Translations under genes and position numbers: made by a program
DNA from: CAZHSN01 sp964535125
GTDB taxonomy: Bacteria; Armatimonadota; HRBIN16
DNA: 32,952 nucleotides
Assembly: GCA_964535125.1 (NCBI GenBank)
Contig: CAZHSN010000019.1
Span: 1 to 32,952, forward strand
Reading direction: 5' to 3'
Shown: positions 1 to 8,152 of the stretch, piece by piece
Layout of the letters: each line of letters begins with the position of its first letter
How positions within the stretch are numbered: the first letter of the stretch is position 1
The notes under the pieces: generated by a model
The model's input: only the letters and a program-made list of their open reading frames with translations
What the model was told of the DNA's origin: nothing
Database searches by the model: none

Positions 1-210
1 AAGACCCAGAGTTCGTTGTCCGATGACCCCAAGCTGCACGGACGGCCCGATGGGTTCAAGATCACGGTGCGGGAGGCCAAGGTGAGCGCCGGAGCCGGTT
101 TTGTGGTGGTGTATGCCGGAAATGTGCTCACAATGCCCGGTCTGCCCAAAACGCCGGCGGCGGAACGCATCAGCGTAGGTCCCGACGGGCGTATCGCCGG
201 CCTTAGTTAA
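1..210 (+). CDS. fhs: Formate--tetrahydrofolate ligase, C-terminal fragment
   Basis: This is the last 69 codons of an open frame that enters from the left edge and stops at TAA 208-210. The frame reads KTQSSLSDDPK from base 1, so the TTG at 16 is not the real start. The remaining residues carry the family's C-terminal signature: a GAGFVVVYAGNVLTMPGLPK block, then PAAERI and a final DGRIAGL. The enzyme makes 10-formyl-tetrahydrofolate from formate, ATP and tetrahydrofolate in the cytoplasm, feeding purine and one-carbon metabolism. The ATP-binding part lies outside the window. A perfect hairpin follows 10 bases after the stop. Identification rests on the conserved tail and is firm; whether the upstream part is intact cannot be seen. 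Confidence 0.93.
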   Translation, partial: KTQSSLSDDPKLHGRPDGFKITVREAKVSAGAGFVVVYAGNVLTMPGLPKTPAAERISVGPDGRIAGLS

Positions 211-220
211 AAAGGGCAGA

Positions 221-242
221 GCGGCCCGCGTTAGCGGGCCGC
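221..242. terminator. Perfect 9-bp GC hairpin between convergent genes
   Basis: GCGGCCCGC (221-229) and GCGGGCCGC (234-242) pair perfectly around a GTTA loop. It lies between the convergent fhs and propeller genes and could stop transcription from both sides. On the minus strand a T5 run follows about 7 bases after the stem. On the plus strand there is no T-run. Confidence 0.6.
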
Positions 243-248
243 ATGGGT

Positions 249-1403
249 TTACCGGATGCGGATGGTCTGGCCGGGACTCAATATGCCCTTTAGGGTGCGG
301 CGGACCGTCACGCCGTCTTCGTCCGTCAATGACCAGGTACCCTGGATCGGCCGTGTGCCGGGTGTTGGGATCAACTGCCTGTTCGGCCCCACCGCATACG
401 TCGGCTCGAAGGTGCGGCCGTCTTCCGCAGTGAAGCGCGCGCGTTTCTGCAGCCACGCCGCAAAGATCCGGTTGCGGTCCAGCGACTTCACCGCTCCTGC
501 GCCATACAGCAGTCCATTGAGTATGTCGCCTCGTGTAACCCATCCGACGGCGACCATGTAGCGATCCATCTCATCGCGGTGCTGCCACATCGGTACCGGG
601 TCGGTGAACCGCAGGCCATCAGATGAATGCGCTACAGAGAGTGTGGCGCCATTCTGGTGATATGCCATCAGGTAGAAACGCCCCCAAGACCCGTCGAATC
701 GCCGGATGTCATTGGGCATTCGCGCCGGCTTATGGCACTCGCCGTCCAGGTAGAAGCTGGACGCATCGGGGGAACTGGCGCGCCATACAGGTCCCCATTG
801 TTTAAAGTCGGCGAAGTAGAGCCGGTACTGGCCGTTTTCATACAGCAACACATTCATCCCGTTGATGTCGGATGTATCGAAGCCTGCGTAGCCATGGATG
901 GGAACCAGATCAGACAGCCGCGCTGTATACGGCGCTCTGACACCGTTCCAGTTTGCTCCATCAGGGCTGCGGAATACCACGGGACGGTTGAACGGGCTGT
1001 TCTTCGGAAGACCGGTACAGCACAGCCTATAGGCGCCGTCTGGGAGGCGGATCGCCGAAACATTACACACGTGCTGGAAGTCACCATGCTCAATCACCAT
1101 ATGTCGGTTGGTGAACTGCATGAAGTCCCGCGTGTCCACGCTGTAGATGCGGTCGTTCCCGGTGGGTACGCCGTCCCATGCGCCGTAGAACACCCGCCAA
1201 CCGCCGCGTGGCAGAGCGACCACCGATGGAGCGTAGATGTTGCGCCACTGTCCTGTGGTCAGAGGTTCAATCAGCGGCCGTCGAAAGTCGGGAAGCAGTG
1301 CAGGGGGCGTGTTCTGCCAAAGAGACGGCCGAAACGCGCCGGCTGAGACGCCCTCCACCATGCAGTATCCAGCAGGAACCCGGAACGGTAGACGTTGATT
1401 CAT
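249..1403 (-). CDS. Five-bladed beta-propeller glycosidase-like protein
   Basis: The 384-residue protein has repeated blade-like strands typical of the GH32/43/62/117/130 five-bladed propeller fold. These are WRVFYGAWDG (69-78), YRLCCTG (125-131), YRLYFADF (193-200), FYLMAYHQNG (243-252) and a last blade near 283-318. Segments such as 'SSDGLRF' and 'SPDGANW' are the usual turns between blades. There is no signal peptide, so a cytoplasmic place is likely. The ATG overlaps the stop of the upstream GH2 gene in an ATGA, so the two are translationally coupled and probably act on the same glycan. The exact family and the catalytic acids cannot be assigned by eye. It could be a hydrolase, a phosphorylase or a non-catalytic sugar-binding relative. 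Confidence 0.7.
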   Translation of the reverse strand: MNQRLPFRVPAGYCMVEGVSAGAFRPSLWQNTPPALLPDFRRPLIEPLTTGQWRNIYAPSVVALPRGGWRVFYGAWDGVPTGNDRIYSVDTRDFMQFTNRHMVIEHGDFQHVCNVSAIRLPDGAYRLCCTGLPKNSPFNRPVVFRSPDGANWNGVRAPYTARLSDLVPIHGYAGFDTSDINGMNVLLYENGQYRLYFADFKQWGPVWRASSPDASSFYLDGECHKPARMPNDIRRFDGSWGRFYLMAYHQNGATLSVAHSSDGLRFTDPVPMWQHRDEMDRYMVAVGWVTRGDILNGLLYGAGAVKSLDRNRIFAAWLQKRARFTAEDGRTFEPTYAVGPNRQLIPTPGTRPIQGTWSLTDEDGVTVRRTLKGILSPGQTIRIR

Positions 1404-3892
1404 GTGTGACTCCTTGGGGTCAGCAGGTCATTCCCGGTGCGCAACACAGTGGGCAGTGCTCGTTCCGCATCCCACGCGACGGAGTAGGGTATGCCTGGCA
1501 GCAGGTCAAAGCAGTTGTCGGGAAGTGCCTGCTCACCATCCAGATCGATGGTGACACCCCAGACATACCGGTCTGAAGTGAATGTGACATGATCGCCTTG
1601 TCGGGTGATCTGGATATTGGCAGGCTGCAATGGCAACTGGTGGTAGCGGCTTGTAAACAGGTGAACTGGAGCGTAAGTGCCCTCTCCGTCCTGCCACATG
1701 ACCACAGCCCCTTGTGTTGGCCCAGGTAGCGGCAATTGCGCCAGTCGGGTGGATGCATTCGCAGGCGCGGTGACCACAGCGGACTCCCAGATGCGCATAC
1801 CGCCGTCCACATCCAGCATCCCCCAGTGCAGGTGTCCGGTTCTGTCGGAGAGCGTATCGTTGACGACATAGACACCGACTCCATCCCCATCCATTGCCGG
1901 GATGGCGTTCACCGGAGCAAATGCGCGGCGCACAGGATGCCATGCGAGTTTACGTCTCAGGTAGTAGTCGACAATAGTCCAACTGTGTGTGGCCGGCCAT
2001 GAGTCGTTGTACATCCAGAAGATCGCCGAGGCGGAATCGAACTTCCGCCGGCGGAAGTTGTTGATGTACTCCTGAAGTCCTTCGGCATGCAACAGTGAAC
2101 TGGCGAACAGGTAGTCATCCAGATCCATCTGATCAGCATCCAGCCCGAGGAACATCTCCACCGCGCGATAGGTGAGCCCAGAGACGATGAAGTTGATGGC
2201 ATTGTCGTGGAACTCCCACGCGGGCGAGCGCATGGCCATCTGTCCGTCCGGCATGAACTGCCTGAGGGTGGCGGGCGTCGATGCGCCCAATACGCCCCCT
2301 TCGTTGGGGAACCGGCAGATCATGTCGCGATACAGGTAGAAGTCAGGAGTCGACTCAATGATCGAGACACGCCACGGATGCTGATCACCCGTTGTATCGT
2401 CATTGGGAAACACATGATCTTCGGAGTAGGGCGACGAAGGCCAATAGGGTTTGAAAGGATCCTCTTCCTTCAGGATGCGCGGAAACAGCATGTGGAACAG
2501 CGCATAGTGCGGCCAGGGCTTGATGCGGTCATATCCCCAACCCCAGTCGCCCCACTCCAACTCGTTGTTGCCGCACCATACCGCCAGCGATGGGTGGTGA
2601 GCGAGATCGCGCACGCCGAAGCGTACTTCCCGTTCGACATTGCGCATAAACGCTTCGTCATCTCCCGGGTATTTGGAACACGCAAACAGCAGGTCGTGCC
2701 AAACCAAAATGCCCAGTTCATCACAGGCGTCCATCAGGGCGTGATCCGCATACAAGGCTCCGCCCCATATACGCAGCAGGTTGAAGTTCGCCTCTCGCGC
2801 CATCGTGGCCAATCGGCGGTACCGGTCGGGCGCTATGTCGCCGTACACCATGTCCGGTGGCACCCAGTTGCCCCCTTTGGCGAATACCGGCTGTCCGTTC
2901 ACGTTGAGCAGGAAGTAGCGGCCTGTCTCCGGATGCTGCGGCTGCTCAATCGTGATGCGCCGGATACCGGTCCGGCGGGTAACCCGGTCAACCGTTGATC
3001 CATTCTGATCCAGCGCAGCGCTCACGGATACGAGCGCGGGCTGTCCGATGTCCCAGGGGTACCACAGCGGGGCATCCGGGATATGTACTTCAAGGGCGTG
3101 CGTTGAGACGCCTTCAGGCAGCGCGGACAGGACGGCCGATGTTTCCGCCAGACCGTCCACGGTGAGTGTTAGCACGGCGTCTTCGGGCATACCTGCTCGT
3201 CTGTCGATGTGTGCGGTGGCGCGCACAACGCCGGTGGTGTTATCCGGCTGCACCGTTGTCGTGACGACGACCTCGGCCAGGCGGAGAGTATCCGTCCATT
3301 GCAGCGAGACCGGTCGCCAGATGCCCACGTTCACCAGCCGCGGATTCCAGTCCCAGGAAAAGCTGTACTGCGGTTTCCGCAACCAAGACCGTTTATGCAG
3401 CAGGCAGTCCAGCTGGCCATTGTAGGGAATCTGCGGTTTTTCGCTGACACCGTATAAACCGGAGTCGATACGCACCGCGAGCGTATTGGCGCCGCACTGC
3501 AGCCATGGTTTCACGTCGAATCTGGCTGGGACAAACGCGTTGTTGTGTCGACCGATCTCCGCGCCGTTGAGGTAGATGACGGCGTCGAGATCCAATCCCT
3601 CAAACAACAACTCGGCGACGGGGGCGTTCACCGCTTCGGCGGGAGCGTCGAAGCAGGTGCGGTACACCCACACCTCTTCCTCTACCCACCGGGCCAGTCG
3701 CGTGTTGACACCGATGTTCAGATCCGGCAGCAGACCCGCGCGTTGCAGGTCACGGTGGACTACACCGGGGACATGAGCGGAGAGGAAGGTGCGTTCGTCG
3801 GCGGATACGCCGATGAACTGTTCCGGTGTTCCGTGTTGTCCGTCGAAGCCACGGATGCGCCAGTCACCACACAGATCGATGCAGCCTTGCAT
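1400..3892 (-). CDS. Glycoside hydrolase family 2, beta-mannosidase type
   Basis: This 830-residue enzyme has the GH2 order: an N-terminal jelly-roll sugar-binding domain (about 5-195), an immunoglobulin-like domain (200-310), a TIM barrel (about 315-650) and C-terminal beta domains. Barrel landmarks are LLRIWGGALY (372-381) and VWHDLLFACSKYP. The general acid/base is E444 in GNNELEWG and the likely nucleophile is E531 in FPNEGG. These motifs and the length fit beta-mannosidases, which remove terminal beta-linked mannose, better than LacZ-type galactosidases. No signal peptide is present, so the substrate is probably imported oligosaccharide. An AAGGGG element sits just upstream of the ATG, and a 12-bp hairpin precedes it. 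The last codons overlap the propeller gene. The family call is firm; mannose specificity is inferred. Confidence 0.9.
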   Translation of the reverse strand: MQGCIDLCGDWRIRGFDGQHGTPEQFIGVSADERTFLSAHVPGVVHRDLQRAGLLPDLNIGVNTRLARWVEEEVWVYRTCFDAPAEAVNAPVAELLFEGLDLDAVIYLNGAEIGRHNNAFVPARFDVKPWLQCGANTLAVRIDSGLYGVSEKPQIPYNGQLDCLLHKRSWLRKPQYSFSWDWNPRLVNVGIWRPVSLQWTDTLRLAEVVVTTTVQPDNTTGVVRATAHIDRRAGMPEDAVLTLTVDGLAETSAVLSALPEGVSTHALEVHIPDAPLWYPWDIGQPALVSVSAALDQNGSTVDRVTRRTGIRRITIEQPQHPETGRYFLLNVNGQPVFAKGGNWVPPDMVYGDIAPDRYRRLATMAREANFNLLRIWGGALYADHALMDACDELGILVWHDLLFACSKYPGDDEAFMRNVEREVRFGVRDLAHHPSLAVWCGNNELEWGDWGWGYDRIKPWPHYALFHMLFPRILKEEDPFKPYWPSSPYSEDHVFPNDDTTGDQHPWRVSIIESTPDFYLYRDMICRFPNEGGVLGASTPATLRQFMPDGQMAMRSPAWEFHDNAINFIVSGLTYRAVEMFLGLDADQMDLDDYLFASSLLHAEGLQEYINNFRRRKFDSASAIFWMYNDSWPATHSWTIVDYYLRRKLAWHPVRRAFAPVNAIPAMDGDGVGVYVVNDTLSDRTGHLHWGMLDVDGGMRIWESAVVTAPANASTRLAQLPLPGPTQGAVVMWQDGEGTYAPVHLFTSRYHQLPLQPANIQITRQGDHVTFTSDRYVWGVTIDLDGEQALPDNCFDLLPGIPYSVAWDAERALPTVLRTGNDLLTPRSHT

Positions 3893-3917
3893 GTGAAGCC
3901 CCTTATGTATGGAATGT

Positions 3918-3945
3918 TTCGGGGGATAACGGATTATCCCCCGAA
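3918..3945. promoter_or_regulatory. Perfect 12-bp inverted repeat between argS and the GH2 gene
   Basis: TTCGGGGGATAA (3918-3929) and its exact complement (3934-3945) flank a CGGA loop. The repeat sits 6 bases beyond the argS stop and 25 bases before the GH2 ATG on the same strand. It could end argS transcription, although no T-run follows. It could also be an operator or 5' leader hairpin for the glycosidase operon. The sequence does not decide between these. Confidence 0.5.
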
Positions 3946-3951
3946 CATATC

Positions 3952-5631
3952 CTACATGGCTTCCGGCGCGGAAACACCTATCAGGTCCAGCGTGTTACGT
4001 AAGGTGATGCGTGCCGCTTGGCACAGCAGCAGGCGAGCCTGTGTGAAGGGGATCTCTTCCGGCTCTGTGCCCACCACGCGGCACTCCTGATAGAAGCGGT
4101 GGTAGCAGTCGGCGATTTCCATTGCGTAGCGGGTGAATCGGTGAGGCGCCCGTTGTGCGGCGGCGGCGTCCACCTCCTCGGGAAGCTCGCTGATCTTCTT
4201 GATCAGCGCGATCTCTGTCGGATGCACGAGGACGCTTAGGTCGCACTGTCCAGTGTCCGGTATGACGATACCGGCCTCATCCGCTTTACGCAGAATGCTG
4301 CAGATACGCGCATGGGCGTATTGAACGTAATACACCGGGTTCTCATTACTGGCGCGTGCAGCCAGTTCCAAGTCAAAGTCGATGCCGGTATCCGACGAAC
4401 GCATCATCAGGAAGAAGCGGGTGGCGTCCTTTCCGACTTCATCAAGCACGTCGCGCAGGGTGACCACGTTACCGGCCCGCTTGGACATGCGCACCATTTC
4501 GCCACCCTTGAAGATGCGGACGATCTGATGGATGATGACCTCCAGGCGGTTCGGGTCATAACCGAGTGCGGCGATCGCGGCGTGCGTACGCGCCACATAG
4601 CCGTGGTGATCCGGTCCCCAAACGTCGATCAGCAGGTCAAACCCGCGCTCCAGCTTGTCGCGGTGATAAGCGGTATCGGCAGCGATGTACGTCGGTTGGC
4701 CGTTGGCCCGTACCAGCACCCGGTCCTTATCGTCGCCATAGCGGGTGGACGCCAGCCAGACCGCGCCATCTGACTCATAGGCGTCACTGCGTTTGCGGAT
4801 CTGCTCGATCGCCTGTTGCACGCTTCCGGAACGGTGCAACTCGGCCTCGCTGAACCAGACGTCATACCGAATTCCGAACTCTTCCAAGTCGCGCCGCTGC
4901 TGCTCTTTCATCTCTGTTTCGGCCAGTTCACGGAAGCGCTGCAACACGTGCTCTTCGTCGCCCTCGGCCAGCGACGGGCCGAACCGGTCCAGCAGCGACT
5001 GAGCCACATCCACCAGATACTCGCCAGCGTATGCGTCTTCCGGCAGTTCCACCGACTGTCCCAGCAACTGTCGGAAACGCACCACGAGCGACAGCGCGAA
5101 GTTCTGCATCTGCAGGGAGTTCAACGCGTCGTTCACGTAGAACTCACGGGTGACCGCGTAACCTGCCTTCTGCATGACCCGCGCCAGGCTGTCGCCCAGC
5201 GCGCCTCCGCGTGCATGCGCCATATGGATGGGCCCGTTGGGGTTGGCGGAGACGAACTCCAGGTTCACGCGTCGACCTGCACCTGTTTGGGTGGATCCAT
5301 ACTCCCAATCCTGCGCGATAATGCGCCGTACGACGGCGTGCAGCCAATCCGGCCGCAATGTCAGGTTGATGAAGCCCGGACCAGCCACATCCACACCGCT
5401 GACCAGATCATCCTGTGGCAGATTGGCCACGATGATCTCGGCCACTTCGCGCGGCTTACGTCCCGCAGCGCGCGCCAAAACCATGGCCGCGTTGCAGGAG
5501 AAATCCCCATGTTGCGCCATGCGGGGGACTTCCACGGTGAAGTCCGGCATTTCGTCAAATTGCAGTGCACCGCTCAGAGAGGCTTTCTGCACAGCCTCGT
5601 TGATGAGTCGGGCGATGCGCTCTTTGGGCAT
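3952..5631 (-). CDS. argS: Arginine--tRNA ligase
   Basis: This class I aminoacyl-tRNA synthetase charges tRNA-Arg in the cytoplasm. From the ATG at 5631 it is 559 residues, normal for the family. The N-terminal Add-1 domain covers about 1-90. The HIGH-type signature is HMAH at 136-139, inside PNGPIHMAHARGGALGD. The KMSKS-type signature is VRMSKRAGN at 380-388. The anticodon-binding DALR domain ends in the family's usual LIGVSAPEAM-like tail. The frame stays open upstream to 5715, but an AGGAAGGAG ribosome site at 5640-5648, eight bases before 5631, and the family N terminus fix the shorter start. It follows the histidine kinase with a 100-base gap that holds a hairpin. The alanine in HMAH, where glycine is usual, is the one odd residue. 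Confidence 0.95.
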   Translation of the reverse strand: MPKERIARLINEAVQKASLSGALQFDEMPDFTVEVPRMAQHGDFSCNAAMVLARAAGRKPREVAEIIVANLPQDDLVSGVDVAGPGFINLTLRPDWLHAVVRRIIAQDWEYGSTQTGAGRRVNLEFVSANPNGPIHMAHARGGALGDSLARVMQKAGYAVTREFYVNDALNSLQMQNFALSLVVRFRQLLGQSVELPEDAYAGEYLVDVAQSLLDRFGPSLAEGDEEHVLQRFRELAETEMKEQQRRDLEEFGIRYDVWFSEAELHRSGSVQQAIEQIRKRSDAYESDGAVWLASTRYGDDKDRVLVRANGQPTYIAADTAYHRDKLERGFDLLIDVWGPDHHGYVARTHAAIAALGYDPNRLEVIIHQIVRIFKGGEMVRMSKRAGNVVTLRDVLDEVGKDATRFFLMMRSSDTGIDFDLELAARASNENPVYYVQYAHARICSILRKADEAGIVIPDTGQCDLSVLVHPTEIALIKKISELPEEVDAAAAQRAPHRFTRYAMEIADCYHRFYQECRVVGTEPEEIPFTQARLLLCQAARITLRNTLDLIGVSAPEAM

Positions 5632-5668
5632 CGGTGTGGCTCCTTCCTGGGGGACAAAAACACGATGA

Positions 5669-5690
5669 ACGCGGCACAAAGGCGCCGCGT
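5669..5690 (-). terminator. Hairpin in the leader upstream of argS
   Basis: On the minus strand an 8-bp stem (one G-U pair) closes a six-base CCTTTG loop. A T5 run (5655-5659) follows about nine bases later, before the argS ribosome site. It may end read-through from the histidine kinase or act as a weak attenuator of argS. No T-box consensus is visible and the leader is too short for one. Confidence 0.35.
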
Positions 5691-5731
5691 CCACCAGCAC
5701 GATGCATGATACCACACCACTGGATGCGGCG

Positions 5732-6814
5732 TCAGTCCATCGCTTCCAGCGCCTCCTCAGGGGCGGTGAGTACGCCCTCTTCGGTCACGTCTGCGGATGG
5801 CAGTGTGAATAGCACCGTGGTGCCCACGCCCAGTTCGCTTTCCAGCCAGATCGTTCCCCCCTGGGCTTTCACGGCCAGTTGACAGAAGGTGAGCCCGAGT
5901 CCGCTGCTCGCGGCACCCGCCCGGCGGGCGTCGACCTGTGAGAACTTATCGAACACTTTATTGACCCACTCCGGAGGAATCCCCGGCCCCTCATCCTGGA
6001 TGGCGAACCGCAACATCTGCGGGTCGTGCCGGGTTACCGTCAGACGGATCGTTCCGTTCTGCGGACTGAACTTAAGGGCGTTGCTCATGATGTTGACAAT
6101 CACGCGTGTCGTGACCGTCTTGTCCGCGCGCACGCCGGTAACACCTTCCTGTATGCTGGTGACAAGGCGCACATCGCTCTGTCTGGCCCATAACGCCACT
6201 TGCTGGGTGGCTGCGGTAGTAATACGGTGTACAGGCACGTCATCCAGGTGAAGCGGCAGCCGCCCGGTCTCCAGCCGAGGCAGATCGAGCATGGAGTTGA
6301 TCATCGTCAACATCCGGTTGCTGGAGATTACCGCCAGATCTACCAGTTCGCGTTCCAAGTCATCCAACTTGTCGGCGCTCATCTGCTGCAGTGTCTGCAA
6401 GCCGGTCAGTACATTGGTCAGCGGCGAGCGCAGGTCATGCACCACGAACTGCATGAGATCCTCCTGACGCCGGCGGGATGCCATGTTTTGGGAGACCAAC
6501 ACCGCGATCAGCAGGAAAATGCCCGCGCGGGCGCCCAGGTTCAATACCACGTCCAGTTGCAGGTCCAGTCCCTGCTTAGCCATATCCATGCCGATACAGG
6601 CGAACCAGGAAAACGTGGCCAGTACCGAAACGGTCATCGACGATCGCTCAGAGGCGAACATGGCGCTGGCGATGACCGGTATCAGGTAGAAGATCAGCAG
6701 ATCAGGGGTTGTGCGATAGTCGATAGTCCCCAGAATCGCGATGATGATAACGCATAATACGAAGACGAGTTCTTTACGTCGCTTGATCACGAATGCCTTG
6801 ACGGCAGATAGCAT
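5732..6814 (-). CDS. Membrane sensor histidine kinase
   Basis: The 360-residue protein starts with about four hydrophobic segments (roughly 15-31, 38-56, 59-75 and 88-107) with almost no extracellular loop. The cytoplasmic kinase core follows: H-box VVHDLRSPLTNV with phospho-accepting H126, N-box NIMSNALKFS (N245), G1 DEGPGIP (274-280) and G2 SGLGLTF (304-310). It should autophosphorylate on H126 and pass phosphate to a response-regulator aspartate. With so little outside the membrane, the signal is probably sensed in the membrane or cytoplasm. No response regulator adjoins it, so it is an orphan; the ANTAR regulator about 11 kb away is a possible but unproven partner. No clear ribosome site precedes the ATG. 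Family certain, signal unknown. Confidence 0.9.
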   Translation of the reverse strand: MLSAVKAFVIKRRKELVFVLCVIIIAILGTIDYRTTPDLLIFYLIPVIASAMFASERSSMTVSVLATFSWFACIGMDMAKQGLDLQLDVVLNLGARAGIFLLIAVLVSQNMASRRRQEDLMQFVVHDLRSPLTNVLTGLQTLQQMSADKLDDLERELVDLAVISSNRMLTMINSMLDLPRLETGRLPLHLDDVPVHRITTAATQQVALWARQSDVRLVTSIQEGVTGVRADKTVTTRVIVNIMSNALKFSPQNGTIRLTVTRHDPQMLRFAIQDEGPGIPPEWVNKVFDKFSQVDARRAGAASSGLGLTFCQLAVKAQGGTIWLESELGVGTTVLFTLPSADVTEEGVLTAPEEALEAMD

Positions 6815-6939
6815 AGTGGATGATGAATAACCGAATACACGGCCCTTTCACAGAATACGGAGAAGCGCTCTCCATCATAATGGACGATGAAATCGGCCGG
6901 ATGAGTTCCTCTCCCACACCATTGTAACCGTGGATTGGG

Positions 6940-8022
6940 TTAATCGCGCGGAGGCGTGCGCAGTGCGCTTTGGATCATTACGAATTCCCCCACGTTTTCG
7001 GCCGTCAGCAGTCCGGCCAGTGTGGCGCCATCCAGCACAGGTATGGTGGTGCAGCTGCACTCTTGCAAGCGTTGTAAAGCGCTCTCCAGCGGATCGCCGG
7101 CCTGTGCGGTGACAAACTCACGCTGCATCGCATCCGCGACACGTCCGTGCTGTCCATTTTGCGCCAGGGCCATCAACAGCTTTTGGCGCGTAAGCACGCC
7201 CACCAGGTTTTCCTGTTCGTCCAGCACAGGGAAATCGGTTTGCAGACCCGCGATCACCAGATCGGCTGCGCGGGTCAGCGGGTCGGTGTCATGTACGGCG
7301 TCGAACCGGGTGATCATCGCCTGTCTCACGGTTACATCGCGGAACAGACTGCGGGTCTGTACGGACGCGGCCTCTTGAGCCGCCCCCATCCAGACGAACA
7401 GTGCGATGAACAGCAGGATCGGGTTGAAGAACAGGCCGATCAGCCCGAACAGCACGGCGATGCTTTGTCCCACATTGGCGGCGGTCTGCGTGGCGGCGAC
7501 ATGGTCTCCCTTGCGCGACAGAATGGCGCGCAGGATGCGTCCTCCGTCCATGGGAAATGCCGGGATCAGGTTGAACAGGGCCAGAAACAGGTTGATGTCC
7601 CGCAGTTGCGCCAGCATCGATCCACGGGTGAATATCCCCGTGGTCGGCTCCGGACCGCTGTGAGTGGCGAATACCACAACAGACAAGATTGCGGCGATCA
7701 GCAGGTTAACAGACGGCCCGGCGATTGATACGGCGATCTCCTGTTTCGGGTCCTCAGGCATGCGCTGCAGCCGGGCTACTCCGCCAATGGGGTAGAGCGT
7801 GATGTCCTTCGTGGGGATACCATACCGCCGGGCTGCCAGGGCGTGTCCGAATTCGTGCAACACCACGCAGGTGAACACGGTGATCAAAAATGCGATACGT
7901 TGAATGCCTGCCTGCATGTCCCCCTGTGCGCTGAAACCGATAAACGCCAGCAGAAGCAGGAACGTGATGTGTACGTAGACGCCGATACCGCTGAATTCAC
8001 CTACTTTGAACGCCCAACGCAT
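6940..8022 (-). CDS. Site-2-type intramembrane zinc protease with two CBS domains
   Basis: This is a Rip3-like M50 family protease. From the ATG at 8022 it is 360 residues. The zinc-binding HEFGH lies at 56-60 in the second membrane segment. The third ligand motif, NLIPAFPMDGGRI, is at 151-163 (D159). About five or six hydrophobic segments span 19-212. A pair of CBS domains (about 228-285 and 295-350) follows; in this family they bind adenine nucleotides or sense energy state. The protease cuts membrane-spanning substrates, often anti-sigma factors, but no such partner is in the window. The frame extends to a GTG at 8034, but the GAGG ribosome site inside that extension, eight bases before 8022, favours the shorter start. 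A TATACT -10 element lies upstream at 8055-8060. Confidence 0.92.
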   Translation of the reverse strand: MRWAFKVGEFSGIGVYVHITFLLLLAFIGFSAQGDMQAGIQRIAFLITVFTCVVLHEFGHALAARRYGIPTKDITLYPIGGVARLQRMPEDPKQEIAVSIAGPSVNLLIAAILSVVVFATHSGPEPTTGIFTRGSMLAQLRDINLFLALFNLIPAFPMDGGRILRAILSRKGDHVAATQTAANVGQSIAVLFGLIGLFFNPILLFIALFVWMGAAQEAASVQTRSLFRDVTVRQAMITRFDAVHDTDPLTRAADLVIAGLQTDFPVLDEQENLVGVLTRQKLLMALAQNGQHGRVADAMQREFVTAQAGDPLESALQRLQECSCTTIPVLDGATLAGLLTAENVGEFVMIQSALRTPPRD

Positions 8023-8054
8023 GGCATACCTCACCGTGTGGTTTTGCGGACATA

Positions 8055-8060
8055 AGTATA
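8055..8060 (-). promoter_or_regulatory. -10 element of the site-2 protease gene
   Basis: TATACT on the minus strand, within GGGGTATACTTATG, would place transcription start about 25 bases before the ATG at 8022, leaving room for the ribosome site. No good -35 box is seen. The same GGGTATACTT string recurs in opposite orientation in the imuB promoter. Confidence 0.45.
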
Positions 8061-8112
8061 CCCCGCATCGGCGCCGACATGCCGGTGCAAGACGGCCGAG
8101 ATGTTATATGAT

Positions 8113-8132
8113 ATGTAGAAATATATATACAT
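8113..8132. promoter_or_regulatory. AT-rich imperfect palindrome, candidate operator of the imuB-dnaE2 cassette
   Basis: ATGTAGAAATATATATACAT forms a 20-base dyad with 8 of 10 positions complementary and ATGTA/TACAT outer arms. It ends eight bases before the TATACT -10 element, so a protein bound here would cover the -35 region. The surrounding 50 bases are strikingly AT-rich for this genome. LexA or another damage repressor is a reasonable candidate, but the sequence matches no LexA box I know exactly. Confidence 0.4.
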
Positions 8133-8139
8133 GATTGGG

Positions 8140-8145
8140 TATACT
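8140..8145 (+). promoter_or_regulatory. -10 element of the imuB cassette, probably leaderless
   Basis: TATACT at 8140-8145 would start transcription about seven bases downstream, at or next to the imuB ATG at 8153. No ribosome-binding sequence lies before that ATG. Both facts point to a leaderless transcript. No -35 consensus is visible. Confidence 0.5.
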
Positions 8146-8152
8146 TCAATGC

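Noticed and set aside
627..1346. 239-codon open frame on the plus strand
   Set aside because: It is the complement of the propeller gene, which has the blade pattern and operon coupling.
2207..2998. 263-codon open frame on the plus strand
   Set aside because: It lies wholly inside the GH2 gene on the other strand, lacks a ribosome site and any family pattern, and reads as a GC-rich shadow frame.
4816..5709. 297-codon open frame on the plus strand
   Set aside because: It is antisense to argS, whose motifs are complete; the translated product is low-quality and unlike any protein family.
5632..5731. T-box riboswitch for argS
   Set aside because: The leader is only 100 bases and lacks the T-box core and specifier-loop layout; only a small hairpin is seen.
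8113..8132. Definite LexA box
   Set aside because: The dyad has neither the CTGT-N8-ACAG nor the GAAC-N4-GTTC pattern exactly, so the binding protein was left open.
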